Shown piece after piece: positions 1-12,315 of a stretch of DNA of 64,000 nt. Origin of the DNA: Escarpia spicata. Taxonomy: Eukaryota; Annelida; Polychaeta; Sabellida; Siboglinidae. The notes under the pieces were generated by a model. It made no database searches. It was not told the DNA's origin and worked only from the letters and a program-made list of their open reading frames with translations. The translations under genes and the position numbers were made by a program. Each line of letters begins with the position of its first letter. Within the stretch, counting starts at the first letter, position 1. The stretch lies in assembly GCA_963995525.1 (NCBI GenBank), contig OZ023209.1, forward strand, positions 13,776,097-13,840,096, in the 5' to 3' direction.

Positions 1-149
1 ATAATTGATCAGTAGTTGTATTAACACTGATTATACATTTTCTTGAATATAGTCCCTTAGCAAAATTAACGTGAAAACTAACATTACAATCACGATCAAA
101 TACCGGAAGATTTTCATAAGCTGCTAAGCATAAACGCAGATACTACCAC

Positions 150-158
150 ATGTGTGTG

Positions 159-241
<83 letters not shown>

Positions 242-266
242 ATGCACGCATGTATATATATATATA
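150..266. repeat. GT / GTGC / TA microsatellite
   Basis: A TG dinucleotide run passes into a GTGC tetranucleotide run of about 17 units and then a short TA run. It ends about 30 bases before the splice acceptor of the first CCP exon. The long Cys-Val or His-Ala reading frames over it are artefacts of the simple repeat. Confidence 0.95.
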
Positions 267-299
267 CAATGCATAAACTTAGCAACTGTTTTGTTTCAG

Positions 300-509
300 C
301 GATCACGTGTACCCGGCGTCCCGTGGTCACGAAGGCATTGTCTCCGGTCGTCTCCCGCGTCACTCAGATCGGTGATGTAGACCGATTCGGAGACGTAATT
401 CGATACGACTGCAAACCCGGAGAGCGTTTCGTCGACGGGGCTACCTCGAAGTGGGTCAAATGTAACGAGTCCGGAATGTGGAATGACACTGACGCCGACA
501 ACTGCGCAA
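300..509 (+). CDS. Gene 1, CCP/sushi exon 1 in window
   Basis: This exon encodes one complement control protein (CCP, sushi) module, an extracellular disulfide-bonded domain used in adhesion, complement and receptor proteins. The acceptor is a pyrimidine-rich tract ending TTTGTTTCAG at 299 and the donor GT is at 510. The exon is 210 bp, and both flanking introns split a codon after its first base (phase 1-1), the usual arrangement for shuffled CCP modules. The four cysteines are visible (TCT, YDCKP, VKCNE, DNCAS), with the aromatic-plus-Cys strand and a Gly-Met-Trp segment before the last Cys. An upstream part of the gene must lie left of the window, since no start codon or signal peptide is seen. 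Joined to the next exon, the split codon reads Ser with no stop. Confidence 0.85.
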
Positions 510-532
510 GTACGGCACCAATTACGAAATAA

Positions 533-3500
533 GAAGAATAAGAATAAATTTATTATTTTTTGCAACTGTTCAGTTGGATTGTACATACATTCACCACAAA
601 ATTACCAAATCACACAAGTATCATACTGTTACAATACGACACAAATTTATGTTAGAATACTCATAAAACATGTTGTACTCAATAAAATAACTCAACACTA
701 AGGATACTGTTAACTAAATTACACAAAACCGTGACGAAACTAACTCATTATGAGGCGCTTTATATTAAAAAGTGTGCACTGCATTACTATCTTTCATTAA
801 ACAATAAGATACTTTAAATACACTAAAATTAAATAATTTAGTTTAAATATTAAAATTGACTCTTGAGACATACACTAAAATCATTAAGTGTTATGGCAGT
901 GTACTAAACACCTTGGAATTAATTAGTTTTTGTAGCGACTTGTGTTCGCCATTGGGACGGGTAACTCATTAAACGATCTTAGTGTATACGGCACATTTCG
1001 AGTATTTTGTAGTAGCGTATTCAGTTTGTGGTGACTACGCTTCATTCTAGCGAAATACGTTTTATACAATTCATTGAACGATCTTAGTGTATACGGCACA
1101 TTTCGAGTATTTTGTAGTAGCGTATTCAGTTTGTGGTGACTACGCTTCATTCTAGCGAAATAAGTTTTACACAATTCATTGCGTCTATCATGTTTACCAT
1201 CTCCAGAATATCCTTGTACACACAACCAGGAAATATAGATTTGAGACACCTGTTTTGAATTATCTCGATGTTGTCCGATAAGTATTTAGGCAAGTTCGTA
1301 TGCCATACCGGGCAGGCATATTCAACTACTGGTCTAATCACAGATACATATATTCTAACCAAGTCATTTTGTTGATATCAGCACGTTTCAACTGATATAT
1401 CATATACACTCTCTTTCTTGCCTTTGATACTTTTTCATCAACATGTGCATCCCAACTTAAATCCGATGATATAGTTAGGCCGATAAGTTTTGCTTGAGTA
1501 ACTCTCTTAATATCTGTCCCATTTATATCTATATACAAAGATTCTACAAATGTTCTATCTTTACCGAAACATATAACCATTTCTTTTGTCTTACTCGTAT
1601 TGACGCGCATGTCATTATTACTAGACCATCGCTCGTTGTTGGCAGAATCCTGTATAACAGATATCATACTTTGATTGCGTATTTCAAATATTGTGCAATC
1701 GTCAACATATTTAAACATTGGACAAGATATTTGCTAATCATTGATATGAACCACAAAGTTTTTTTATCCTGACAAAGTTCCCTGGGGAACGACCCCATTA
1801 GGGTAGCCTGGCTTTGACAACGCGTCGCCGATTTTTACTCTCTGTTCGCGGTCTAGTAGAAACGCTGCCATCCATCGGACCAGTTGTGGTGATTCTTCCA
1901 TTGCAATGCGTTTCTGTATTAGTATATCATGGTTAATTAGATCAAATGCTTTGGTGTAGTCGAGAAATAGCACTCTTAAAAAAATGGCCCTTTACATCGG
2001 TGGTTTCTTACCGTTTGTGAAGCATTCCAATAAGAGCGTCCGTGGTACCAGTCCCTAACATACCTCCAAACTGCTTTTCGTATATTTGTGGTTTAACATA
2101 GCCATCGATCCACTTTTAGCAGTAGAGATTCAAAAACCTTGGCCAGAATTGGTGTAAGCGGTATAGATCTAATGTAATTTTCAACTGTCACTGGAGGGTG
2201 TTTCTTCGACATTGGAATAACGGTTGCTGATTTCCATAATTTTGGCAATACACCTTCCCTCAGCGAGCTGTTGAATATTGCAGTGACCGGTGCCGCAAGA
2301 AGGTGCGAACAGTTTTTCAAAGCTCATGGTGGTATATCGCCGGACCCGTGGCTTTGTTCACTTTGACCTTACTAAGTGCCAATTCAGTGTCAGTCACGCT
2401 GATTGTGGATTCAGCTGGCAGTGGTTCCGTAATTTCAAAGATCGGGTGAGAAGTTTGCAATCTCGGTAAAGGTGGCGATACACGGTACGATTGTCTTGGA
2501 TGAAACCGTCCGATTACCACGTAAACGATGAAACCGTTTCGTGTAGAAATCCGGCCGAGTCAATCGCATCCGGACGAAATATTTTTAGAGCAGGTTCTAT
2601 TTTTCGTACGATTCCATCGGACGTTCGGTGATATTGACCAATCAGAAAACAGCAACAAGGTTGAACTTCAACCCCCTTCAATAAAATGGTCGCCGATGAC
2701 ATCGGTAAAACCTCACCTTAAATATTTGTTGAGCTATATCATGAAAGATTCGCCGTGGAACGCGGCGAACCCAATTTACAATGACAGAAGCAACGGTTAC
2801 GGATCTCAGTAAGTCTTCACTCACCGACACGAAGAAAGCATTCATGGAGTTGACTAAGCTGACTACATCTCCACCAGTAATTGTATTTGCCTCTTTCTAA
2901 TGAGGTGTCGGAATCCATCAGTGACCCACGGTTTGTCTGTGCTATGACGTGACACAGTCTTGTACGGACAGCACGTATCCAATACATGGTCCACGGTTTC
3001 TTGGAAGAGATTAACTCTTCCTCGCACGTAGGCAATGTATACATATACTCCCATCTGGTCTGTGACAGAGCCGAAGTGAACAATGCTAGTTCGTTGTTAC
3101 CCATGCACCTGGTAACGGTGCACTGGACCATGCCCGTGTCAAGTGTTGGGAACCACGGTGGCACCAATAAGACCATCTTGTGATCTGATGTTCCCAATTC
3201 ATCAAACACTGTCGGATAGCCGTACACAGGTGACATGTTAGACCACATTTTATACAAAATTGCACAATTACGCGTGGCTGTCTTAACAAGCTGCTCGTAT
3301 CCATAATGTGTCCGTAAAAACGTGTCCTTGAATTGATTACAATCACCACTGATAATGACACCACATTCTGGGCTATGTCACAAAACTGTGTCCAGACTAG
3401 ATATCAAGTACTCTCGCATAGAGCCTTTGTCAGCACCAGGTGGGTGGTAGATGCACGCTAAAATAATGCACGAGTATTTTCTTGGTAGTTTATTAGGCTT

Positions 3501-3722
3501 CATTTTAATCCATATCACTTCGTGTTCAGCATTTTCAATTTCATGTAACCGGTCATACGCAATGGTCTCGGCCACATAACACGCCACTCCCCCGCCTCCT
3601 TTATTCACGCGGTCCTTTCGTTCACAACTGAAGCCTGCCAAACCGACAGATTCCGTTGACATGTAAGTCTTGAACCAGGTTTCTGTGACACACAAGCCGG
3701 TGACACTTAGACAAGTAAACAC
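533..3722 (-). mobile_element. CR1/jockey-like LINE, 5'-truncated and decayed
   Basis: A non-LTR retrotransposon lies antisense to gene 1, in the intron after the first CCP exon. In minus-strand order it shows the C-terminal half of an apurinic-type endonuclease (about 3722-3378, starting near a TETWF motif), an endonuclease-RT linker (3257-2317), reverse transcriptase (2320-1338) and a C-terminal region (1362-923). The RT has TKAFDLINH, a VVPQGT motif and the YVDD catalytic box near 1710. A non-coding 3' region runs to about 533, ending in an ATTCTT-like tail. Several frameshifts and stops separate these blocks, so it is inactive. The clade is inferred from motif style and tail; L2 or another CR1-group clade is possible. 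Confidence 0.85.
972..1181 (-). repeat. 105-bp tandem duplication inside the LINE C-terminal region
   Basis: Two nearly identical 105-bp copies (972-1076 and 1077-1181) sit in the LINE's terminal coding region. The length is exactly 35 codons, so the duplication keeps the reading frame and repeats the block beginning KTYFARMKRSHHK. Confidence 0.9.
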
Positions 3723-4634
3723 ATATGTTTATTGGATGCATTTTTATGCGTGCGCTAAACGGATGCGTAAAGGCATGACACATTGACGCGTATATATGGT
3801 ACGAAATAGTTGCATGGGTGCTAAATTCCACCTATAACGGATGACAGCAAAATATTTTATAATATTTTGAACAGTCGCAAATGGCTGTAATTCGTTTTTT
3901 TAGTTGCAGTGTCGACGACATTTGAACTAAATAATTCAATATAAGGTTACCGATATAACCTAAATCGCCTACAGTATGAACTGAAAGGGATCATGTAGAT
4001 ATGCCTATCAGTAGGCCTATTCAAACTATTACCATTGTTCCCGTCTCCTATTGATGTAGCTGTTGTCCCACATTGCAGCATTGCTGCGAATCGTGGTAGG
4101 AAATGTGGCGCGGGTTGTAGATGTTCGGCCTCCTTGGGACCTCCTCGATCAGTTCTCCTATCTGCTCACGCGTCAGACACTGTCGAGTCATTTTTGTAAC
4201 ACGTGAACAAAAATAGCGTAAATTATCGCCCCATTTCATGTCATAATTTGGGAATCCTTGCTCCGTTTACCGAGCGTTACAGCCTCTTTTTGCAGCATGT
4301 TCGAAAATTGCTTCAAATGCATCCGTGAAGACACCAATGTGTCATGTTACATTGAAAAGCGTGTGTTCAAAACCATGCGTTAACGGGTGTGTTTTAGGGG
4401 TGATATACGCAATACGCTTTATGCATCATTTATGCGTCAATGTGTCATCGGCATTAGTCCTACATATACATCAATAGTGTCTGATTTGCTGTATCAACTG
4501 TTTATTAATAACTGTACTAAGTAACTTGATAACGTGCAACTTGCTGTACAAAAAATTAGTTCAACTACTCAAAATGTACCGTTTAGTCAGAATCGCGTCT
4601 AGTTGTAAAGTATCAACAATTATTGATATTTTAG
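3723..4634. other. Intron of gene 1, no recognised content
   Basis: AT-rich intron sequence. I see no convincing exon, RNA gene or known repeat. Short open frames here have no domain signal. Confidence 0.5.
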
Positions 4635-4814
4635 GCGGCCGCTGTCCTCCGCTGCCCAGTATTCCAGGCGTCATGTCGGTGCGACACCTGGCGTTGAATG
4701 GCACGACGACGGAATATCGTTGTGAACCTGGAAAGGTTTTCAACAACGGATCTGCAACGCAACTGGTCTACTGCGACGGAACTGCCTGGAATGTATCGAA
4801 GGCGCCGTGGCAGC
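4635..4814 (+). CDS. Gene 1, CCP/sushi exon 2, atypical (fourth Cys replaced)
   Basis: A 180-bp exon between TATTTTAG (ends 4634) and GTGAGT (starts 4815), phase 1-1 like its neighbours. It encodes the start of a CCP fold (RCPPLPSIPG), the second-strand cysteine (YRCEPG) and the third (VYCDGTAW). Where a fourth cysteine is expected near the end, the sequence reads APW, a Trp codon TGG. The module therefore has three cysteines, one of them unpaired, unless the site is a sequencing error or a diverged pseudo-exon. The splice sites are strong, and joining to both neighbours keeps the frame open. Confidence 0.8.
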
Positions 4815-4908
4815 GTGAGTAATACCAGTCAGATTACCTTTGTTCTGACAGGAGACTTTACAAATCAACTAATTACTTTTATAACTGGAAAAAATATATA
4901 TATACACA

Positions 4909-5380
<472 letters not shown>

Positions 5381-5456
5381 GTGGACAACAGTCTTTGTAT
5401 AGTGTATGTGCCCCCCGGATGCTGACTCTACCTCGAAGTTGTCCTTCTGAGTGCAG

Positions 5457-5636
5457 TGTTGCATTGTGGGAAGGTGCTTCCGTCTGAGCACGGGATGGTC
5501 AACGCGACAGGAACGGTGTACGGAAGTATCGCTCGGCACTCGTGTCAGTTGGGATACACATTCGACGCCGGACGTTCCCTGGATGCGATATGTAATGAAA
5601 CGGGACGCTGGAGCCCCAAGCCTGGGCAATGTCGGC
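5457..5636 (+). CDS. Gene 1, CCP/sushi exon 3
   Basis: A 180-bp phase 1-1 exon between ...GTGCAG (ends 5456) and GTAAGT (5637). It encodes a complete CCP module with Cys at HCGK, RHSCQLG, AICNETG and GQCR, and the classical GRWSP segment before the last Cys. The acceptor's pyrimidine tract is weak (CCTTCTGAGTGCAG), but the domain start and the phase fix it. Extracellular disulfide-rich domain; ligand unknown. Confidence 0.88.
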
Positions 5637-6337
5637 GTAAGTCTATTATGTTATCAAATCTTAGTAGGACATTGCCATAGTATTGATTGAACTTTCGAAT
5701 ATATGAGTGAATATATCAACCAATGTTGAAAATATATATTATTACATTATATTGACTTGTATTTATGGATTATGAACAACTGCATTGACAGAGAGACTTG
5801 TGAACTGAAGTTTATACATGTAGACAGACAGACAGGATGAGAAGGTAAACGTCGCAGAAACCGACTGCGCTCAGAGATTAGGCCTATCTAGGGAGAAACC
5901 AAACATGTAAGATTGAAGATGATGGAATAAATTGAATTGTAAGGACGCAATACATAAAAAGAAAGTGATTGGAACAAATTGCGTAAGGCGGGATATTTTC
6001 AGAATGAGTCTGGGAAAATTGACAAGACAAGATTACAAAAGACCGACGTTAAATCGGTAGGAAAGTGGAATGAAAATCTGGACCAGGAACAAGTTGATGT
6101 AAAAAGCAGATAAAGGAACCTACCGGCGAACAATCGAGAGTGAAACGTGGAAAGAAAGTAATACAGCCGTACAACAACTTAGTTGAACATTTCTAATGGT
6201 AATCCTTATATTAGTATCGTTGTCAGTTGAACACAAATGTTCCAAGGCGATGGGTATATAAAATATTCCATGAAGCACTTTGAATACGTTCGTTAATGCA
6301 ATACTACATTTCAGAACACCCCTTGGTTGTGTTTCAG
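5637..6337. other. Intron of gene 1
   Basis: No recognised feature. The sequence is purine-rich between about 5800 and 6170 with no open frame of note. Confidence 0.5.
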
Positions 6338-6523
6338 TGGTGGACTGTGGCCTACCCCCTGTCGTGTTCTACTCGGCTCGTGACGCCAACATTGTCACGA
6401 CATTCGGGTCATCAGTGACGATCAGGTGTTTCTCTGGGTACTGGCTACATAAAGGCGTCTTTAGCGCTGCCATCAACTGCTCAGAAAAGGGCACGTGGCA
6501 GCCGACTATTGACCACTGTAGGG
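6338..6523 (+). CDS. Gene 1, CCP/sushi exon 4
   Basis: A 186-bp phase 1-1 exon between TTGTGTTTCAG (ends 6337) and GTAAGT (6524). It encodes a textbook CCP module: VVDCGLPP start, IRCFSGYWL second cysteine, INCSEKGTW third and DHC fourth. A potential N-glycosylation site (Asn-Cys-Ser) overlaps the third cysteine. The reading frame continues into the intron for about 195 bases before a stop, but the strong donor and the domain end show that this is read-through. Confidence 0.9.
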
Positions 6524-6856
6524 GTAAGTTATATGTTTACCCCTTGGTGGTACCCTTCCAAGACCTACGACTTTTCACATGTCGCTGGAACAATCGGCTC
6601 CTGAAATGTGACATCCGAAACAATCAGCTCGAAACCATAAATACATACGCTTGTCGTCGATTATATTGCGCGACAGACAGACTGCGATTCACATATATCG
6701 AGAACACGTGTCTTCGCTAAGTAGCACGTGGTGTTATTAGTTATATCAAATAACCTTTATACATGTTTCATGTCGTTGGCCGTAGAAGTGCGTAGAAAAG
6801 TTAATGTACTGTTTTAGAACAAATGAAGTCAGCATCTTGTAGACAGAAGTAGTTCG

Positions 6857-6891
<35 letters not shown>
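6857..6891. repeat. CAT trinucleotide microsatellite
   Basis: About eleven tandem CAT units in the intron between CCP exons 4 and 5, directly next to the downstream end of an antisense RTE LINE fragment. It may be the terminal simple-repeat tail of that element. Confidence 0.9.
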
Positions 6892-6894
6892 GTT

Positions 6895-7960
6895 GTGCTG
6901 CCGTAGTGTCCCGTGGTTGGATTTTGTCTTCTTGTTTACCCAGATGTTTGCTTTTCTCTCCCGTGATGTTTAACATGCTTCTTTCCATCTTTGTTTGCGC
7001 GGCTTGCTTCTTACCTGGTTGTTTCCCCACTGTATGTCATCGCTGGAAGTACGCATCAGTTGTAAACTTGTCTCTTTAAGCAGGTTAGAAAGTTACCCTT
7101 GAATATGTCGTGGTGCTTGGCGAAAGCTTTCCAGCCGACCGTGATTCTTCTTTGAATTGCCTTGTCTTGGTATTTGTTTCTGATACTACATCGCTCTCCC
7201 AGGTAGACGTAGCTTTCAACGTTCGCTATCTGTGTGGTGTATGATATATATTGGTGTGCCTTTTTCTAGCATCATGTTGTGTTCGAAATGTTCACCTTCA
7301 GACCTTGTTTTTGAATTTATTCAGCTATGTCCTCCAACAGTTTTTGTAGTTCTTGCGGCGTACTAGCGCATATGAGTATGTTGTCTGCAAAGAGAAGATG
7401 ATTGAGATAGTATCCGTCTGTTGGTGTTGATGCCTTTCAGGAGTTCGATGTACACGTCGACTATCTCCTGTTCTTGAAGCGTGGTCAGTATTGTTTGTGT
7501 TTGCACCGAGTCGAAAACCTTCTCTTAGTCAACGAACGCATAGGGGGATATTATATTCTCGGCACTTCTCCTCCAGTTGGTTTACAACGTGGATGTGGTC
7601 TGTCGTTGAGAACATGCCTCTGAATCCTGCTTGCTCTCGTGGTTAGTTTTCGTTTGAGTGTCTTTTCTTGCCCATTCGTTTGTATTTTTGTGAGTAATTT
7701 GTAGATGTTGGATAACAAACATATCGGTTTGTAGTTCTTCAAGTCTTTCTTGTTTCCTTTCTTGAACATCATTACCATCTTTGCGTTCTTCCATTGGGAG
7801 GGTATTCGTCTTTCTGATAAGCAATTAGTATACAACATAGATGGCGTCTTCGAGATGGTATCTTCAAATGCTTCTAATGTGTCAATGATTACATGGTCGT
7901 TGCCTGGTGCTTTCCCGTTCTTCGTATTTCTTATACAGAAGTTGATACGTGGTGGATAGC
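6895..7960 (-). mobile_element. RTE-like LINE reverse transcriptase fragment, decayed
   Basis: Minus-strand translation shows reverse-transcriptase blocks in order: a KNGKAPGNDH motif (about 7890), SQWKNAKMVMMFKKGNKKD and NYKPICLLS (about 7790-7700), then LFADNILICAS near 7380, a form of the catalytic FADD box with Asn for the second Asp. Frameshifts separate them. The motif style is that of RTE-group LINEs. It is antisense within a gene 1 intron and not functional. Confidence 0.8.
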
Positions 7961-8027
7961 ATCACAAATAATACCCTTTTTATTTTGTTGGTTGTAAAGA
8001 CAGTTACTACACTGTTATTTGTAGTAG

Positions 8028-8207
8028 TCAAGTGCCGAGCGTTTGCAAAGTGGAACGGCATGATCGCCAACACCAGCATGCGGACGGCACGTACTGCGGC
8101 TAACGTGACCTGCGGCGATTCCCGAATGTTCCCTGACCGTCAGACGTTCAAAGTGGCGACGTGCAGCGACCAAGGAGTGTGGAAGCCACTAGTACCTGAC
8201 TGTGTCG
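8028..8207 (+). CDS. Gene 1, CCP/sushi exon 5
   Basis: A 180-bp phase 1-1 exon with donor GTAGGT at 8208. It encodes a CCP module with Cys at VKCRAF, VTCGDS, ATCSDQGVW and PDCVG. Two in-frame acceptors lie three bases apart (TAG|TAG, ending 8024 and 8027), so exon starts 8025 and 8028 are both possible and differ by one residue. The split codon to the last exon reads Asp. Confidence 0.88.
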
Positions 8208-8234
8208 GTAGGTGCGACAGGCGCGTGACTTGTC

Positions 8235-11200
8235 TCACTTAAGGGTAATTAGTGTAAATGGGAAGACGACTAATGACTCAAGTGATAATCCCACCTTTAG
8301 GAATATAAGTACTATTGATTATTTCTTAAGTTGTCCGTTGCTATTTAAACATATCAATAACTTTATTGTACATGATGGAAACCCACTATTTTCTGATGGC
8401 CACAGTGTGCTAGAACAGGTGCTTGATACAGTGCTAATAGCGACAAAGAATACATCGTGCCATATAAAACCAGGTGTCAATAGGACAGAAGTAAGATGGG
8501 AGCATAACAAGAAAACCGAATTTCAATGTGCCATTAATAACAACACTAATGAATTTGAGAGAGTTAACATTTTACTAGATGATATATTAAAAAACATCAG
8601 CATGGCAACTAAGGAAAGTGTTAATGATTTGGTTGCAAGCTTTAATGGTCTACTTTTAAATGGTGCTAAAGAATGCAGCATGCTCAAAACTAAGCCATAT
8701 GCCAAAATAAATATAACAAAAACAAATAAATATAAAGATTGGTTTGACGTAGACTGCAGTGATAAAAGAAATGCATTTAACAGAGCAAGAAGGCGATATA
8801 AGGACAATAAAAATGAGGAAAACTTAAAACTAATGAAATTAACTGGAAAGGAGTATACAACTATTATCAATAAATCTCAGGCAGTGCATAGAAAAAAATT
8901 TGTAGAGGACCTAAAAGCAAAGGAATCTAATGATCCCAAAGCTTTCTGGAAGATAATAAATAAGAGTACCATGCAAGCAAATACAGGAAATGTAACTATT
9001 GACGAGTTTCTTGAACATTTCTCCGAATTAAACTCTACTAAAGAAAACGAAGCTGGATTCCAATGTAACATAAATGTAACTAAAAAGCCGAGCAGTGTAA
9101 GTAACGAATACTCTGAGTCCGAGATATTAAATTCACCAATTTGTGAGGTAGAAGTGAAAAAAACTGTAAAACGATTGAAAAATGGGAAGGCATGTGGGGA
9201 AGATAATATCATTAATGAAATGATTAAAGCTTTCTCAGAAAATCATCTGTGTGTGTTAACACAAGTCTTTAATGTTGTTTTACTGAGTGTGTTAACACAA
9301 GTCTTTAATGTTGTTTTACTAAGTGTGTTAACACAAGTCTTTAATGTTGTTTTACTGAGTGGTCATATACCACGAGTGGATCACTGGTATAATAAAACCA
9401 ATATATAAAAATAAAGGCGACATTAATGATCCAGATAACTACAGAGGGATAACCCTTCTTAGCTGCTTAGGAAAATTATTTACCTCAGTTATAAATGAAA
9501 GACTGACAGTCTTTATAAAATCACACCAAATTATGAGTGAAGCCCAAGCTGGCTTCAGGAAAGGTTATTCTACTACCGATCAAATATTTACACTCAAATG
9601 TATTGTTGAATTATTTGTATGTCAAGGTAGAAGGTTGTTCTGCACTTTTGTGGATTATAGTAAAGCTTTTGAATCGATCAACACAGCAACATTATGGAAA
9701 AAAACTAATATCATACGGTATATCGGGAAAAGTGCTTAACGTTATATTGAATATGTACAAATCAATCAAATCATGTGTTGTGAACAATGGCGTGCAGTCA
9801 GAGTTCTTCGAATCACATGTAGGATTAAGACAAGGAGAGAACTTATCGCCACTCTTATTTGCACTATTTCTCAATGATATGGAAACATTCTTCACAGCAC
9901 AGAAATGGAATACACTAACATTTATAGACAAACGGTATAATGACAGTAAAGATGGCATTAATGGAATGTTAAATCTATTTGTTCTCCTGTACGCAGATGA
10001 CACTGTTATAATGGCTGACAATGAGCATGACATGCAAAGGAATCTAAACCTACTGAATGAATACTGTAGCTGTAATAGACTGAAAGTTAATATCGGTAAA
10101 ACAAAAATGATGGTCTTTGCCAGGTCTAAGACAAGGATACGTAACATTCCTATATTTAAATTTGGTAATTTGGATCTTGACCAAGTAGAGGATTATATGT
10201 ATTTGGGTATTTGCTTTAATTGGAATGGATCCTTTGTTAAAGCCAAAAAACTGCTACATGATAAAGCTTCAAAGGCTATGTATTCACTCATACAAAAGGG
10301 CAGGCGACTGAATCTACCAACTGATGTTATGCTTAAATTATTTGACAGGTGCATAGAACCAATTTTATTGTATGGTTGTGAAGTGTGGGGCTACGAAAAT
10401 GTTGATATTTTGGAGAAAGTGCATACTAAATTCTGTAAATTCATTTTTGGAGTGTCTAAATTCTCTCATAATATGCAACTACATGGAGAGCTAGGAAGAT
10501 ATCCACCGTCAGTTACTATAAAACAAAGAATGGTCTGTTATTGGACAAGAATATTAAAAAGTAGTGAGAAAAAACTTAATAAGGTCATGTACACAATTTT
10601 ATATAATCGTCATTGTAAAAATGCACACTCATCACCTTGGATTAAATGTGTTAGTAACATCTTTCAAAGTAATGGTATTAATTATATATGGTTAACACAG
10701 AATCATAAAACAGATGCCAAGATCATACACAAATGCGAATGTGATCAATTTAAGCAACTATGGCACTGCAGAATTGTAAATGATAATAATGTGATGTATC
10801 AACTTTTTAAAATCTCCCATGTAAAAGAAAGGTATATCGAAATCCAACCCGAACACTTAAAAAAACAATTATTTCAATTCATGATAGGAACATATAAATT
10901 GCCTGTTAATAACCGAAGAAACTTTAATATACCTAGGAATGAGAGACTGTGTAAACTTTGTGAAAGAGGTGTAATAGGCGATGAAATTCACTTTTTATAT
11001 GAATGTACCAAATTGGACGACTTGAGAATTAAATATATGTCTTCATGTAATAGATTGAGTCCTAATGTATATAATTTTATACATATGCTACAGACCAATG
11101 ATCCAGACATAATTCACAGCCTGGCAAAATTCATCTTGCATGGTTTAAAACGGTATGTTCGATGTTCTGCCTAGTGTATGTTATCCAGGAACCTGTATAA

Positions 11201-11348
11201 ACCTGACTTTACACGGTTAGTAGTTTAGACTGATGGGTAATTATCATCCAGACTGTTAATATTTATATATGTATTTGTGAAATTGTGATCCTCTATGTAC
11301 CACAGTATGTGGTTAGAGTGAATAAAATTATATTCTATTCTATTCTAA
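8235..11348 (+). mobile_element. LINE (CR1/L2/I-like) with near-complete RT, frameshifted
   Basis: Sense-oriented non-LTR retrotransposon starting about 28 bp after the donor of CCP exon 5. It begins in the last part of the endonuclease (TTNDSSDNPTF, STIDYFLS), then a long linker. Reverse transcriptase follows: LKNGKACGEDNI near 9180, NYRGITLLS near 9440, EAQAGFRKGYSTTDQ near 9540, FVDYSKAFESI near 9650, VGLRQGENLSPLLFALF near 9820 and the catalytic LLYADDTVIMA near 9990. The C-terminus carries a Cys-Cys-His-Cys cluster (LCKLCERG...HFLYEC, about 10950-11010) and stops at 11174. Frameshifts near 9400 and 9710 break the ORF. The tail is a TATTC repeat at 11325-11348. 5'-truncated. Confidence 0.9.
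9253..9360 (+). repeat. 36-bp in-frame triplication in the RT domain
   Basis: Three almost identical 36-bp units repeat the 12 residues VLTQVFNVVLLS between RT motifs. The repeat starts are at 9253, 9289 and 9325. The expansion keeps the frame, but a frameshift lies immediately downstream. Confidence 0.93.
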
Positions 11349-11792
11349 GGGGTCATGTTCTAGTTAGACTTCCTACGAAGAAAAGTGCAGTGTATTTTTT
11401 AGAAATGATTTTTTAAACAAAATTCACATGCTGTGACATAAGTGCATTTGAGTAAGGAGATTTTCATGTGTGATTGTAAAAGGTGTTGACTGTAAAATGG
11501 TGGATTTCTAGTTGATTTGAATAAACGGAAAGATATTTGGCAGCAATTTGTCTGTGTGACCTGTTTTCGGAGTAATTCTTGCCGGCATTTGTCAATATTG
11601 ACGGGTGTCACACATCCAGGCATTTTACGAGAGCTGGAAGAATGAATTTTTTGTTAAAATCTATCGGCATGTCAATGAGATTATGATAACAGCAGGTGAG
11701 AAGTTTAAGACATTTTATAGGTCACGTTTTCTTATAATCAGACAAAACGTTAACATGGTCGCCTATGGGAAAACCAACAGTGGGCTGACCCC
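11349..11792 (-). mobile_element. Solo copy of the GGGGTCAGCACACTG inverted-repeat element (diverged)
   Basis: This 444-bp block starts GGGGTCA and ends GCTGACCCC. Its interior is the reverse complement of the 455-bp repeats at 21105 and 22469, for example the segments reading AAGTTTAAGACATTTTATAG and CGTTAACATGGTCGCC. It is clearly more diverged than those two. It sits directly against the TATTC tail of the preceding LINE. The right flank begins TTAA and the left ends CTAA. No transposase is encoded. Confidence 0.8.
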
Positions 11793-12139
11793 TTAACAGA
11801 CTTTCGCCCGACTGCTTGAGTTCGCCGCCGTACAGTGCTCCCATCTCCCGGCGCCTGGATAATCTAGGCTGTATGTTACGTAATACGTTCCCGTTTCCAA
11901 CCTCCTCTGCCGGGTAGGGAACTTACTAAAGAACTAATCAACCAAGAATCGTCGGTCTCTCAGTTCAGTGAAACAGCGGCTAGAAAAAAGCGTAAAGGCT
12001 TAAGTCAATTCTACCCCTATTCTTTTCACCCATACCCCAATATCGCGATCACTGGCTAGCAAATATTTCTATTCTGTCAGATAATATATCTCACGTTTTG
12101 TCTGTCTGTCACGCCCGAATGCCCGTTCGTAATCCTACG

Positions 12140-12186
12140 GGAGTGTGTGTGTTGCGTGCGTGCGTGCGTGCGTGCGTGCGTATATA
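12140..12186. repeat. GT / GTGC microsatellite
   Basis: Short TG then GCGT tetranucleotide run in the intron before the last exon of gene 1, similar in composition to the one at 150-240. Confidence 0.85.
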
Positions 12187-12315
12187 TGTCTGTCTCCCGC
12201 ATTTGTCCATCGCATTTAGCGTTTCGTTGTCACATCAGATATGACACTATCACCAGTTTCCTTTCGTTAATAAATCCAATAAGGCAAACTCCATTAGTTT
12301 TCATTCCTTTTTTAG

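Noticed and set aside
150..532. Long Cys-Val or His-Ala open frames over GT/GTGC tracts (also near 4900-5490, 14060-15410, 60690-61150)
   Set aside because: These are translations of dinucleotide repeats with no splice or start support.
6280..6720. Extended frame beyond the fourth CCP exon as coding
   Set aside because: A strong GTAAGT donor at 6524 and the domain end show that it is intron read-through.
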